The notes below the pieces were generated by a model. It was not told where the DNA came from, did not search any database, and saw nothing but the letters and a program-made list of their open reading frames with translations. From Rhodobacter huangdaonensis (GTDB lineage: Bacteria; Pseudomonadota; Alphaproteobacteria; Rhodobacterales; Rhodobacteraceae): DNA of 64,000 nucleotides. Below are positions 48,938-59,066 of this stretch, piece by piece. Position 1 is the first letter of the stretch; each line of letters begins with the position of its first letter. The position numbers and the translations under genes are program-made. Location: assembly GCF_004022465.1 (NCBI RefSeq), contig NZ_SAVA01000001.1:248001-312000 (forward strand), read 5' to 3'.

Positions 48938-50929
48938 TCAATCCCCCGCCGCGCGGCCCTTGAGGGCGATGATGCCCCGCGGCCGGAACTGGATGAAGAT
49001 GATGATGAAGAGGATCATGTAGGTCTGCGCGGCGAGCGTGTTCGAGGGGTTCAGCGCCTCGATCCCCTTTTGCAGGAAGCCGACGAGCGTGGCGCCGGCG
49101 AGCGTGCCCCAGATATTGCCGACGCCGCCGACAACCACGGTCATGAAGCTTTGCACGATGTAATCGGAGCCGAGTTCCGAGGTGACCTTGGCGAAAAGCC
49201 CGATCGCCACCCCCGCGATGCCCGCAATGCCCGAGCCAAGGCCGAAGGCCAGCATGTTGATGCGGTCGGGGTTGATCCCCATCGAGGCCGCCATCGAGGG
49301 GTTCTGCGTCACCGCCCGGACCTCGAGGCCGAGCCGCGTGCGCTTCATCACCCAGAGGTAGAGGGCGAGGAAGACGAGCGCGAGCACGAAGATCGCGATC
49401 CGGATGTAGGAGATGCCGACGATGTCGTTCAGCGTCCAGGCGCCGTCGAGCCAGCCGGGCGCGGTGAGCGGGCGGGCCTGGGTGCCGAAGATGTTCTTGA
49501 ACAGCTGCTGCAGCGCGATCGAGATGCCGAAGGTGGCCAAGAGCGTTTCCAGCGGGCGCTTGTAGAGGTGGCGGATCACCAGCCGTTCCATCGCCACGCC
49601 CGCGGTGAAGGTGACGGCGAAGGCGAGCGGCAGCGCCACGAGAAGCGAGGCGGTGTAATCGTGGATCCAGAGCTGCACGACATAGCCGGTATAGGCGCCC
49701 ATGGTGATGAACTCGCCATGCGCCATGTTGATCACCCCCATCACCCCGAAGGTGATGGCAAGCCCGATCGCCGCGAGGAAGTAGATCGAGGCGAGCGAGA
49801 GCGCATCGAGGCCAAGGTCGATCCCCTGCATCGCGTCGACCTTGAGCGAGACCGATTGCAGCGCCGCGGCGGCGGCCGTGGTGACGGCGGCGTCGGGCTC
49901 GGCGTAGATCTCGGCATAGCGGTGTGCCGCGACAGCGCGCGCGACCTCGTCATCGGTGGCGGCGGCGGGAACGGCACCGGCCGCTTCGAGCGCGGTATAG
50001 GCGGCGTCGCGCTTTGCCGGGTCGTCGAGCGCGGCCAGCGGCACGCCGCCGACCGTGCCGTTCTCCACATGCGCCTCGAGTGCCGCGCGCAGGTCGGCCC
50101 GCGACAGACGCCTGGGCGCCAGCCCCTGGGCCACGAGCAGCGCATAGGCCTCCTCGGCGCTGAAGCCGCCCTGCCCCGGGCGCAGTTCCGTGGCCACGTT
50201 GCCGATGGGGGCGCCGTCGAAGGCCTTGCGCGTGGTGGTCAGGATCGGGTTCAGCGCGCCGCGGAAATCAAGCCCCATGTCGGCGCCGAAGCCCCCGATC
50301 GCGGCGACGCGGTCGGCGGGCGTGGCGCCGAAACGGATGGTCAGAAGGCCGAGCAGGCGTTCCTTCTGCGCCTTGATCGCCGGATCACCCTCGCCGGCGA
50401 TCGAGGCGGCGAGCGGGGCCAGATGCTCGGCCCCGCCTTCGCGGGCAAGCGCCTCGAGCGCGGCGCGGCGCTGCGCGGGGTCGGGATCGGCGAGCTGGAA
50501 CTGCACCAGTGCTGCCGCGATCAGCCCGCGCACGCCGGAATTCGGCTTGATCTCGGCGATCTCGGCTTTCGGCGCGGTGCCGGCCGGGGCGCCGCTGACC
50601 GGGTCGCTCAGCGCATAGCCGGCGCCCTGCTTTTCGACCGCGAAGATCGCCCCGTCGGTCTTGCGTTGGCCAAGCCGCTTGTCGGCCCAGGCGGCGAGGA
50701 AGCCGGGCGCCCCCTCTCCCGCCGCGACGATCGCCGCCACCACCGGGCCGATCGTCTGGCGCGAGGGCTTGGCGATCGCCTCGGCATTCGCCGCGATCAC
50801 CGCCGCGAGGCCGGTCACGGCCGGGGCGGACACCCTCGGTTCGGACGGAACGGGGGCGGCGCTTTCCTGTGCGAGGCCGGGCAACGCGAGGCACAGCGAG
50901 GCACTCAGCGCCAGAAGGAGTTTGCGCAT
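48938..50929 (-). CDS. urtB: Urea ABC transporter permease UrtB with long N-terminal domain
   Basis: A 663-residue protein. A signal peptide (MRKLLLALSASLCLALPGLA) precedes about 330 residues of Ala-rich, helical-repeat-like periplasmic sequence; the LivH-type permease occupies residues about 375-663 (YFLAAIGLAITFGVMGVINM, ITMGAYTGYVV, GVGNIWGTLAGATL). Plain UrtB is about 300 residues; the N-terminal addition is known in proteobacterial UrtB but its role is not. ATG at 50929, 64 bases after urtA. Key NMAHGEF loop present. Confidence 0.92.
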   Translation of the reverse strand: MRKLLLALSASLCLALPGLAQESAAPVPSEPRVSAPAVTGLAAVIAANAEAIAKPSRQTIGPVVAAIVAAGEGAPGFLAAWADKRLGQRKTDGAIFAVEKQGAGYALSDPVSGAPAGTAPKAEIAEIKPNSGVRGLIAAALVQFQLADPDPAQRRAALEALAREGGAEHLAPLAASIAGEGDPAIKAQKERLLGLLTIRFGATPADRVAAIGGFGADMGLDFRGALNPILTTTRKAFDGAPIGNVATELRPGQGGFSAEEAYALLVAQGLAPRRLSRADLRAALEAHVENGTVGGVPLAALDDPAKRDAAYTALEAAGAVPAAATDDEVARAVAAHRYAEIYAEPDAAVTTAAAAALQSVSLKVDAMQGIDLGLDALSLASIYFLAAIGLAITFGVMGVINMAHGEFITMGAYTGYVVQLWIHDYTASLLVALPLAFAVTFTAGVAMERLVIRHLYKRPLETLLATFGISIALQQLFKNIFGTQARPLTAPGWLDGAWTLNDIVGISYIRIAIFVLALVFLALYLWVMKRTRLGLEVRAVTQNPSMAASMGINPDRINMLAFGLGSGIAGIAGVAIGLFAKVTSELGSDYIVQSFMTVVVGGVGNIWGTLAGATLVGFLQKGIEALNPSNTLAAQTYMILFIIIFIQFRPRGIIALKGRAAGD

Positions 50930-50993
50930 CTCGGTTTCCCTGCAAGGGTCGTCGGAGGGGGCGCGAACGCCCCCTCCTGGGTGCCAAAGCCGA

Positions 50994-52289
50994 TCAGTAG
51001 TTCGACTTCAGCTGAACGCAGGTCTTGGTGTCGGTGTTGTACATGCCGCATTTGAGCGTCTTCCAGTCCGACTCGAGCACCGCGGATTCGGGCAGGAAAT
51101 CGGTCCAGGCATCGCCCGGCACCGGGTCGGTCTGCGAGATGATGTCGAACTGACCGTCCGCCTGGATCTCGCCGATCAGCACCGGCTTCGTCAGGTGGTG
51201 GTTCGGCAGCATCTCGGCCGTGGTGCCGGTGAGGTTCGGGAATTTCTGCCCGATCATCGCGTCCTCGACCTTGTCGACATTGGTGGTGCCGGCCTCGGTC
51301 ACCGCATTCACCCACATGTTGAAGCCGATATAGGTGGCCTCCATCGGGTCATTGGTGACGCGCTTGTCGTTGCCGGTGAACTTGTGCCAGCCGTCGATGA
51401 AGGCCTTGTTCTCGGGCGTATCGGCGCTCTCAAAGTAGTTCCAGGCGGCGAGCTGGCCGACGAGGTTCTTCAGATCGCCCTCGCCGAGCCCAGAAAGCTC
51501 CTCCTCGCCCACCGAGAAGGCGACGACGGGGATGTCCTCGGCGGTGATCCCCGAGGCCGCGAGCTCCTTGTAAAAGCCGATGTTCGCATCGCCGTTGATC
51601 GTCGAGATCACCCCCACCTTCTTGCCGTCGGCGCCAAGCGCCTTGACGTCGGCCACGATCTTCGACCAGTCAGACTGCCCGAAGGGGGTATAGTTCACGA
51701 AGATGTCGCTCTCGGCGATGCCCTTCGACTTGAGATAGGCGGTGAGGATGTTGTTCGTGGTGCGCGGATAGACATAATCGGTGCCAAGCAGCGCGAATTT
51801 CTGCACGCCGAGCTCGTTCAGGAAATAGTCCACCGCCGGGATCGCCTGCTGGTTCGGCGCGGCGCCAGTGTAGAACACGTTGTACGAGCTTTCCTCGCCC
51901 TCGTATTGCACCGGGTAGAACAGCAGCCCGTTCAGTTCCTCGAGCACCGGCAGCACCGACTTGCGGCTGACCGAGGTCCAGCAGCCGAAGATCACATCGA
52001 CCTTGTCGACGGAGATCAGCTCGCGCGCCTTCTCGGCAAACAGCGGCCAGTCGGAGGCCGGATCGACCACCACCGGCTCGATCTTCTTGCCCAGAAGCCC
52101 GCCCTTCTTGTTCTGTTCGTCGATCAGCATCAGGACGGTGTCCTTCAGCGTCGTTTCCGAGATCGCCATCGTCCCCGACAGCGAGTGCAGCACGCCGACC
52201 TTGATCGTGTCGCCTTCGGCGAGCGCGCCGCCCGCCGAGAACAGCGTGGCCAGCGCCGCACCCGCCATCAGTTTGCCAAACCGCGTCAT
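50994..52289 (-). CDS. urtA: Urea ABC transporter substrate-binding protein UrtA
   Basis: A 431-residue periplasmic binding protein. The signal peptide (MTRFGKLMAGAALATLFSAGGALA) is followed by IKVGVLHSLSGTMAISE, the UrtA/AmiC family start, and FGCWTSVSRKSVLPVLE plus NGLLFYPVQYEGEE, which are UrtA landmarks. Binds urea (and short amides) for UrtBC. First gene of urtABCDE; the ureG terminator lies 195 bases upstream, and the gap between is likely its promoter region. Confidence 0.95.
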   Translation of the reverse strand: MTRFGKLMAGAALATLFSAGGALAEGDTIKVGVLHSLSGTMAISETTLKDTVLMLIDEQNKKGGLLGKKIEPVVVDPASDWPLFAEKARELISVDKVDVIFGCWTSVSRKSVLPVLEELNGLLFYPVQYEGEESSYNVFYTGAAPNQQAIPAVDYFLNELGVQKFALLGTDYVYPRTTNNILTAYLKSKGIAESDIFVNYTPFGQSDWSKIVADVKALGADGKKVGVISTINGDANIGFYKELAASGITAEDIPVVAFSVGEEELSGLGEGDLKNLVGQLAAWNYFESADTPENKAFIDGWHKFTGNDKRVTNDPMEATYIGFNMWVNAVTEAGTTNVDKVEDAMIGQKFPNLTGTTAEMLPNHHLTKPVLIGEIQADGQFDIISQTDPVPGDAWTDFLPESAVLESDWKTLKCGMYNTDTKTCVQLKSNY

Positions 52290-52484
52290 CGTGAAAATCC
52301 CCCTGTTCCGGCCCGTCGTTCGATGCGCGGGCAGATTGTCTGCCGCCGGTTGCGGCGGCGCGGCCCGGTTCTGATGCCGCTGAGATCAACAGAGCGCAGC
52401 ACGCCGCGCTGCGGCAAGAGATGGCGGGCGCGGCGCTCACGCCGCCCGCACGAATTCGTGAGTTAAGCCCGAAAAACATGCAAA

Positions 52485-52512
52485 TGCCCGGGCATCGCGC
52501 AATGCCCGGGCA
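52485..52512 (-). terminator. Hairpin terminator after ureG
   Basis: The palindrome TGCCCGGGCA occurs at 52485-52494 and again at 52503-52512, so the two copies pair as a 10-bp stem with an 8-base loop. On the minus strand it is followed by TTTGCATGTTTTT. It sits 33 bases after ureG and separates the ure and urt operons; the rest of 52290-52545 shows no gene. Confidence 0.7.
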
Positions 52513-52545
52513 CCATTTCGATCAATTTGTCGGTTTTTCTGCCAA

Positions 52546-53172
52546 TCAGGTCGGAATCTCCGCCAGGGCGAGCCCCCCTTCGCGCTCGAGAAAGGCGATG
52601 ATCTCGGCGACGCCCCGGCCCTGGCGCAGCTGTGCCATGACATAGGGCCGGGCGCCGCGCGCGCGCTGCGTGTCCGCCTCAAGAAGCACCGGATCGACGC
52701 CGACATAGGGCGCAAGGTCGGTCTTGTTCACCACCAGCAGGTCCGAACGGGTGACACCCGGGCCGCGCTTGCGCGGGATGTCCTGCCCCGCCGCGGTGTC
52801 GATCACATAGATCGTCAGATCGGCCAGTTCCGGGCTGAAGGTGGCGGCCAGGTTGTCGCCGCCCGACTCGATCAGCACGAGGTCGAGGTCCGGGAAGGCC
52901 GCGTTCAGCTCGGCGATGGCCGCAAGGTTGATCGAGGCATCCTCGCGGATCGCGGTATGCGGACAGCCGCCGGTCTCGACGCCGCGGATGCGCTCGGCCG
53001 GCAGCACCTGCGCCCGCATCAGCGCCTCCGCATCCTCGCGGGTGTAGATGTCATTCGTCACCACCGCCATCGAGAGCCGATGGCCGAGGGCGCGGCACAG
53101 CTGTTCGGTCAGCGTGGTCTTGCCCACGCCCACCGGGCCCCCGATGCCGACGCGAAGCGGTCCGTTCGTCAT
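52546..53172 (-). CDS. ureG: Urease accessory GTPase UreG
   Basis: A 208-residue SIMIBI GTPase that delivers nickel to urease. The P-loop GGPVGVGKTTL is at residues 10-20, the CPH metal motif appears in ETGGCPHTAIRED, ESGGDNLAATF and NKTDLAPYVGVD are family-typical. Length normal. ATG at 53172 overlaps the ureF stop by four bases. Partner of UreD and UreF. Confidence 0.97.
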   Translation of the reverse strand: MTNGPLRVGIGGPVGVGKTTLTEQLCRALGHRLSMAVVTNDIYTREDAEALMRAQVLPAERIRGVETGGCPHTAIREDASINLAAIAELNAAFPDLDLVLIESGGDNLAATFSPELADLTIYVIDTAAGQDIPRKRGPGVTRSDLLVVNKTDLAPYVGVDPVLLEADTQRARGARPYVMAQLRQGRGVAEIIAFLEREGGLALAEIPT

Positions 53173-53813
53173 GTCTTGAAGATCCTTACATCGAGCGTTT
53201 CATGCGCCGCCGCCTGCAGCTCGGCGCGGAAGGCCGCGCTGGCCAGATCGGCGCGCGTGGCGGTGGCCGCGCGGGCGGCCAGAGCGGCGATCATCGGGTG
53301 CAGGCCAGCCAGCACCGACTGCCCCGCGGATTGTCCCAAAGGGATAAATCTGACCCCCGCCGAGACCAGGTTCGAGGCGAAGGAATGTTGGAAAAGTGCA
53401 ATCACCTGCCCGGCCGGAAGGGCCAGGCCGCGCGCCGCCCGGGCCACTGCAAGCGGCAGCGGCAGCGGCGCAAGCGGCGTGCCGGTCATCTCCGCCTGCG
53501 CCCGGGTGAAGGCCGCGCCCTGCGCCTCGGTCTCATGCAGCCGCTCGGCACTGCCGGCCAGCGCCCGGGCAAGCCCCGCGAGCGGCGCAAGATCCTCGCC
53601 GCGCAGCGCACAGGCCAGCAGCACCGCGTCGTTCCAGCCCGCCCCATCGGCGAGGATGTCGGCAAGCCAGGCCGCCAGCGCCGGCGCATCGCGCACGTCG
53701 CCCTCCGCCACCGCCTGTTCAAGCCCGTGGCTATAGGCGAAGGCGCCGGTCGGGAAGGCCGGCGACAGCCATTGCACGAGGCTGAGCAGGCCAAGCGCCT
53801 CAGGGGTGGACAT
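53169..53813 (-). CDS. ureF: Urease accessory protein UreF
   Basis: A 214-residue helical accessory protein that gates UreG activity in the UreDFG-urease complex. N-terminal LSLVQWLSPAFPTGAFAYSHGLE is the family landmark; FALFQ-like VIALFQHSFASNLVSAGVRFIPLGQ and the C-terminal region HETLDVRIFKT fit. ATG at 53813 overlaps the ureE end by 14 bases. Confidence 0.95.
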   Translation of the reverse strand: MSTPEALGLLSLVQWLSPAFPTGAFAYSHGLEQAVAEGDVRDAPALAAWLADILADGAGWNDAVLLACALRGEDLAPLAGLARALAGSAERLHETEAQGAAFTRAQAEMTGTPLAPLPLPLAVARAARGLALPAGQVIALFQHSFASNLVSAGVRFIPLGQSAGQSVLAGLHPMIAALAARAATATRADLASAAFRAELQAAAHETLDVRIFKT

Positions 53814-54303
53814 GGAACTGCCCCGGCCCGTGCGAATGCCCCGCCCCGGAATGGCCGTGATCGTGGCCCATCGTGCGCCCGATGCCATAGGCGCCGCCCT
53901 CGGGGGCGAAGGGCTCGACCGTCGCCGTGACCCGCGCGCCAAGCTGGCGCAGCATCGCCTCGAGCACATGATCGGCGCGGATGACGAGCCGCGTGGGCTC
54001 GATCTGGCAGGGCGTGTGGCGGTTGCCGATGTGCCAGGCGAGGCGCGCCAGATCGCCCGAGATGCTCAGCACCGGCTCGAGCCCGCAGCGCACCTCGACG
54101 AGGCGCCCGTCATCGAGGCGGAACGCCTCGCCGCCGGTCAGGTTCACCACCTCGGGCAGGTCGGCAAGGAAGGCAAGCCCTCCCGCCGCGACCAGCCGCT
54201 TGCGGCGCAGGAAACGCCCCTCGTAGTCAAGCGCGACGTGATCGGCCGCGCCCAGCCACTGGCCCTTCGGCACCACGGCCTGCGCATGGGGAAGTTCTGT
54301 CAT
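53800..54303 (-). CDS. ureE: Urease accessory nickel metallochaperone UreE
   Basis: A 167-residue nickel chaperone. The N-terminal peptide-binding domain and central ferredoxin-like domain (HIGNRHTPCQIE, AHIM-like ADHVLEAML) are present; the C-terminus ends in a His-rich tail, MGHDHGHSGAGHSHGPG, a nickel store. ATG at 54303 is 76 bases from the opposite-strand gene at 54380. It starts the second ure segment after ureC. Confidence 0.94.
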   Translation of the reverse strand: MTELPHAQAVVPKGQWLGAADHVALDYEGRFLRRKRLVAAGGLAFLADLPEVVNLTGGEAFRLDDGRLVEVRCGLEPVLSISGDLARLAWHIGNRHTPCQIEPTRLVIRADHVLEAMLRQLGARVTATVEPFAPEGGAYGIGRTMGHDHGHSGAGHSHGPGQFHVHP

Positions 54304-54379
54304 CTCGGACCTTCGTTGTTAGACGTTTCTTAAAGATGGCGGCGCAGGCTGAGGCTTCAACTTCGCAAGGGAGGCGAAG

Positions 54380-54736
54380 ATGCATCTGACATCCCCTGCC
54401 GACGAGCTGGTCGCCATCCGGGCCGAGATTGCCCGGCTGCGACGACGCGAAGCGGAACTGCGCGCGGTCTTCCTGACCCGGCCAGAAGTGCCGAAGATCG
54501 GCCGCTGGCACAAGATCGAGGTGGTGACACAGCGCCACCGCGTGTTCGACCCGCGGCTTCTGCCCGATGAGATCCGCCTCGATCCGGGCTATACCCGCGA
54601 GAAGATCGCGCGCGTGCTGCGGGCCTCGCGCCGCGCGGCCGAGGAACGCCCGCCGCTGCTCGACCTGCCGGACCTGGCCGGCGCCCTGCGCACGCTGCCG
54701 CGCGCAAGGCTGTTCGCCGGACTTGGTCTGGGCTGA
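54380..54736 (+). CDS. Hypothetical 118-residue protein inside the urease locus, opposite strand
   Basis: A 118-residue protein of unknown family. It begins with a charged helix (VAIRAEIARLRRREAELRA) likely to form a short coiled coil, followed by a basic PEVPKIGRWHKIEV and VFDPRLLPDEIRL. The ATG at 54380 has an excellent AAGGGAGG site six bases upstream, and the frame uses the local codon pattern; no alternative minus-strand gene fits between ureC and ureE. It ends four bases before the ureC stop. It may be an unrelated insertion or a regulator; function unknown. Confidence 0.65.
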   Translation: MHLTSPADELVAIRAEIARLRRREAELRAVFLTRPEVPKIGRWHKIEVVTQRHRVFDPRLLPDEIRLDPGYTREKIARVLRASRRAAEERPPLLDLPDLAGALRTLPRARLFAGLGLG

Positions 54737-54740
54737 GCGC

Positions 54741-56446
<1,706 letters not shown>

Positions 56447-56447
<1 letters not shown>

Positions 56448-56752
56448 CAGAGGTCCCCCATCACGGTCTGGTTGAAGCCGAACACCTTGCGCGCGCCGCG
56501 ATAGGGCACAAGCCGCACCTCGCGGGTCTGGCCCGGCTCGAAGCGCACCGCGGTGCCCGCGGCGATGTCCAGCCGATAGCCGCGCGCGGCGGCGCGGTCG
56601 AAGCTGAGGCCCGGGTTGGTTTCGGCGAAATGGTAATGCGAGCCCACCTGCACCGGCCGGTCGCCGGTGTTCGCGACGGTGAGGGTGATCGCCTCGAGCC
56701 CCTCGTTCAGGGTGATAACGCCGTCGGCGGGGAAGATTTCTCCGGGGATCAT
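56447..56752 (-). CDS. ureB: Urease beta subunit UreB
   Basis: A 101-residue structural subunit. MIPGEIFPADGVITLNEGLE and VQVGSHYHFAETNPGLSFDR match the UreB family precisely. ATG at 56752 is nine bases after ureA; the stop overlaps ureC start in an ATGA junction. Separate ureA, B and C are typical of this clade, unlike fused Helicobacter genes. Confidence 0.97.
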
Positions 56753-56761
56753 CGCGGCACC

Positions 56762-57064
56762 TCAGCGGATCGGATGGTGAACGGTGACGAGCTTGGTGCC
56801 GTCGGGGAAGGTCGCCTCGACCTGGATCGAGTGGATCATCTCGGGGATGCCCTCCATGCACTGCTCACGGCTCAGCACCTGGGCGCCGGTCTCCATCAGC
56901 TCGGCGACCGAGATCCCGGCACGGGCGCCCTCGACGACGAAATCCGAGATGATCGCGATCGCCTCGGGATGGTTGAGCTTCACGCCGCGCTCGAGCCGGT
57001 TGCGCGCCACGATGGCGGCAAGGCTGATCAGCAGCTTGTCCTTTTCGCGGGGGGTCAGGTTCAT
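56762..57064 (-). CDS. ureA: Urease gamma subunit UreA
   Basis: A 100-residue subunit that begins MNLTPREKDKLLISLAA and contains GVKLNHPEAIA, SVAELMETGAQVLSREQCMEG (split as seen) and PDGTKLVTVHHPIR at the C-terminus, all family-defining. ATG at 57064, nine bases after ureD ends. Normal length of 100. Confidence 0.97.
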   Translation of the reverse strand: MNLTPREKDKLLISLAAIVARNRLERGVKLNHPEAIAIISDFVVEGARAGISVAELMETGAQVLSREQCMEGIPEMIHSIQVEATFPDGTKLVTVHHPIR

Positions 57065-57073
57065 CGTTCCCTC

Positions 57074-57889
57074 TTACAATTGCCAGACGCGCGGCGGGGC
57101 AGCACCCCGGCGCAGCGCATCCATCAGCTTCAGGATCTGTCGGCGCAGCGGCCAGCCGTCACCGGCCAGCAGCCGCACCACGCATTTGCCGTCAAAGCCC
57201 GAGGCGGCGCCTTCAACCCCGGCCTCGGTCAGCGCCGCACGAGCGGCGGCAACCGCATCCTCGGCGCCCGGGGCGCAGAGCACCAGCGTCGCGAAGGCAC
57301 GCGCGGGGCCCAGGATCGCGGCACGCGGCCCACGGGCCAGAATGTTCGAATTCAGCGCGAAAGGCTCGAAAAACACCGGCCTTCCGGCCCGCAGGATGGT
57401 GCGATGGTCGGAAAACTGCAAGGTCTCCACCGTCTCGCCCATCGCTGCACGGCCCAGAACCACCGCCTCGAGCAGCAGGCAGGCGGCATCGGGGGCGAGC
57501 TCGATCACCGTTTCGCGAGCGAGGTTCGCCGCCTCGAACAGGATCGTCTCCTGTGGCAGCCAGTCGAGCGACCCGCCCGGACCGACCTTGTGGCGCACGG
57601 TGACACGGGCAGGGCCGGCATTCGCGCGATAGGCGCGCTCGGCCGCCTGGGTGGTGGTCACGGCCCGCGCACCGCCCTCGAGTGTCACGGAATAGGAGAG
57701 CGTATCACCCGAGGTCAACCCGCCCGAGGTGTTGAGAAACACCACCTCCGGCACGCCACGCACCCGCGGCAGCAGCGCCTTGCCCGAGCCCTTCTGCCGC
57801 AACCCGGTCAGGCGCGTGCCATCAAAGGCCACGGCGGCCTCGCCATGGCTGCGCTGCATGCGGGACTGGCCGGCTGTGTCGAACATCAT
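57074..57889 (-). CDS. ureD: Urease accessory protein UreD
   Basis: A 271-residue scaffold that holds UreF-UreG on apo-urease. RGVPEVVFLNTSGGLTSGD and AVTTTQAAERAYRA are family hallmarks (GG-L-x-GD and TTQ-x-A-E-R-x-Y). ATGATG at 57889 with GAGAGGAAA upstream. First gene of the ure operon; its upstream gap of 138 bases contains an inverted repeat at 58000-58020. Confidence 0.93.
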   Translation of the reverse strand: MMFDTAGQSRMQRSHGEAAVAFDGTRLTGLRQKGSGKALLPRVRGVPEVVFLNTSGGLTSGDTLSYSVTLEGGARAVTTTQAAERAYRANAGPARVTVRHKVGPGGSLDWLPQETILFEAANLARETVIELAPDAACLLLEAVVLGRAAMGETVETLQFSDHRTILRAGRPVFFEPFALNSNILARGPRAAILGPARAFATLVLCAPGAEDAVAAARAALTEAGVEGAASGFDGKCVVRLLAGDGWPLRRQILKLMDALRRGAAPPRVWQL

Positions 57890-57999
57890 TTCCTCTCGCC
57901 CCGATCCAATCCCCGGCGCGCGGGAAGGTCCATCCCGCGCCCTGCGCCCTGCCCCGCTCCGGTCGCGCAACACGGCGTGAATGCCCGCAGGAATGGCGT

Positions 58000-58020
58000 A
58001 TCGCCCATAAAATGAGCGAT
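58000..58020. promoter_or_regulatory. Inverted repeat upstream of ureD
   Basis: ATCGCCCAT-AAA-ATGAGCGAT is a 9-bp inverted repeat with one mismatch, immediately after the Lrp gene stop (58028) and about 110 bases before ureD. It may be the Lrp transcript's terminator stem or an operator for the urease operon; the AT-rich loop and lack of a T-run favour an operator. Uncertain. Confidence 0.35.
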
Positions 58021-58027
58021 CATAAAA

Positions 58028-58486
58028 TCAGCCAAGCGGCCCCGGCAGCCGCTCTTCCGACAGCAGCACATTCGCCTCGACCTGACCGAGGCCGGGCAAG
58101 GTCATGATCCGCCGCCGCAGCACGCGCTCGAAATCGGCGATGTCGCGGGCGCGCACCTTGATGCGATAGTCGAAAAGGCCCAGCACATGCTGCACCACCT
58201 GCACCTCGGGAATGGCGGTCACCGCGCGCTCGAAATCCTCAAGGCTGACGCGGCCCTTGGTGGCAAGCTTCACCCCGAGGAACACCGTCACCCCGAAGCC
58301 GAGCGCGGCATGGTCGAGCACCAGCCGCCGCCCGGCGATCACCCCGGCCTCTTCCAGCCGCCGGATCCGGCGCCAGCAGGCAGGCTGCGACAGGCCGAGC
58401 CGGCGACCAAGCGCCCCCGCGCTCAGCGTCGCATCGGCTTCGAGCGCGCGCAGGATCGCCCGGTCGGTATCGTCGAGCGCGATCAC
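58028..58486 (-). CDS. Lrp/AsnC-family transcriptional regulator (second of tandem pair)
   Basis: A 152-residue regulator. N-terminal HTH with RAILRALEADATLSAGALG and LGLSQPACWRRIRRLEEAGVI, then an RAM/AsnC ligand domain (VTVFLGVKL, VVQHVLGLFDYRIKV). The start is a GTG at 58486 whose codons overlap the upstream gene's stop by four bases (GTGA). It is a paralogue of the next gene: both are 152 residues. It regulates amino-acid metabolism genes, probably including ilvC (inference). Confidence 0.9.
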   Translation of the reverse strand: MIALDDTDRAILRALEADATLSAGALGRRLGLSQPACWRRIRRLEEAGVIAGRRLVLDHAALGFGVTVFLGVKLATKGRVSLEDFERAVTAIPEVQVVQHVLGLFDYRIKVRARDIADFERVLRRRIMTLPGLGQVEANVLLSEERLPGPLG

Positions 58487-58941
58487 AGCGGCAGCTCCGC
58501 ACTGTCCTTGATCGTCGAGATCAGCATCAGCGCCTCGGTGTCCTGGATATGCGGCAGGGTCAGGATGCGGGTGCGGTAGATCTCCTGCCAATGCGCCATG
58601 TCGCGGGCGATCACGTTCAGCCGCACGTCGGTCTGACCGAGGAAGGTCTGGATCTCCAGCACCTCGGGCACCTCGCGCGCAGCGGCGAGAAACTCGTCGA
58701 AGGCGCGCGGATGGGTCTTGTCGAGGGTGAAGCGCAGGCTGACCTCGACCTCCCAGCCAAGCGCGCGCCAGTCGATCACCGCCTGCGCGCCGCGGATCAC
58801 GCCGCCCTCGCGCAGCCGTTCGAGCCGGCGCCAGCAGGTCGCGGTGGTCACCCCCGCGCGCTCGGCCAGATCCGCCGTCGCCATCGCCGGTTCCGCCAGC
58901 AGCTGGCGCAGGATCCTGCGGTCGGTGTCGTCGATGAGCAT
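58483..58941 (-). CDS. Lrp/AsnC-family transcriptional regulator (first of tandem pair)
   Basis: A 152-residue regulator. HTH with ILRQLLAEPAMATADLAERA and GVTTATCWRRLERLREGGVI, ligand domain with LEIQTFLGQTDVRLNV. ATG at 58941, divergent from ilvC across 125 bases, an arrangement in which Lrp proteins often control the neighbour. The pair could form a heteromeric regulator; both have intact HTH and domain. Confidence 0.91.
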   Translation of the reverse strand: MLIDDTDRRILRQLLAEPAMATADLAERAGVTTATCWRRLERLREGGVIRGAQAVIDWRALGWEVEVSLRFTLDKTHPRAFDEFLAAAREVPEVLEIQTFLGQTDVRLNVIARDMAHWQEIYRTRILTLPHIQDTEALMLISTIKDSAELPL

Positions 58942-59066
58942 GAATATTCCGTCAATGTCGATTTTCAGGAATGACTTTTAACGTATTGCGCGAAAATCTT
59001 CAAACAATGAACCGACAATCTTTGCAATGCGCCTATCCTGTGCGCATCAATCAATGGAGGACCGCC

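Noticed and set aside
58971..59066. In-frame extension of ilvC by 32 codons (or a leader peptide MNRQSLQCAYPV...)
   Set aside because: KARI proteins start at MRVYYDRD and the ATG at 59067 has a good ribosome-binding site. The upstream codons contain no run of branched-chain codons typical of an attenuator.
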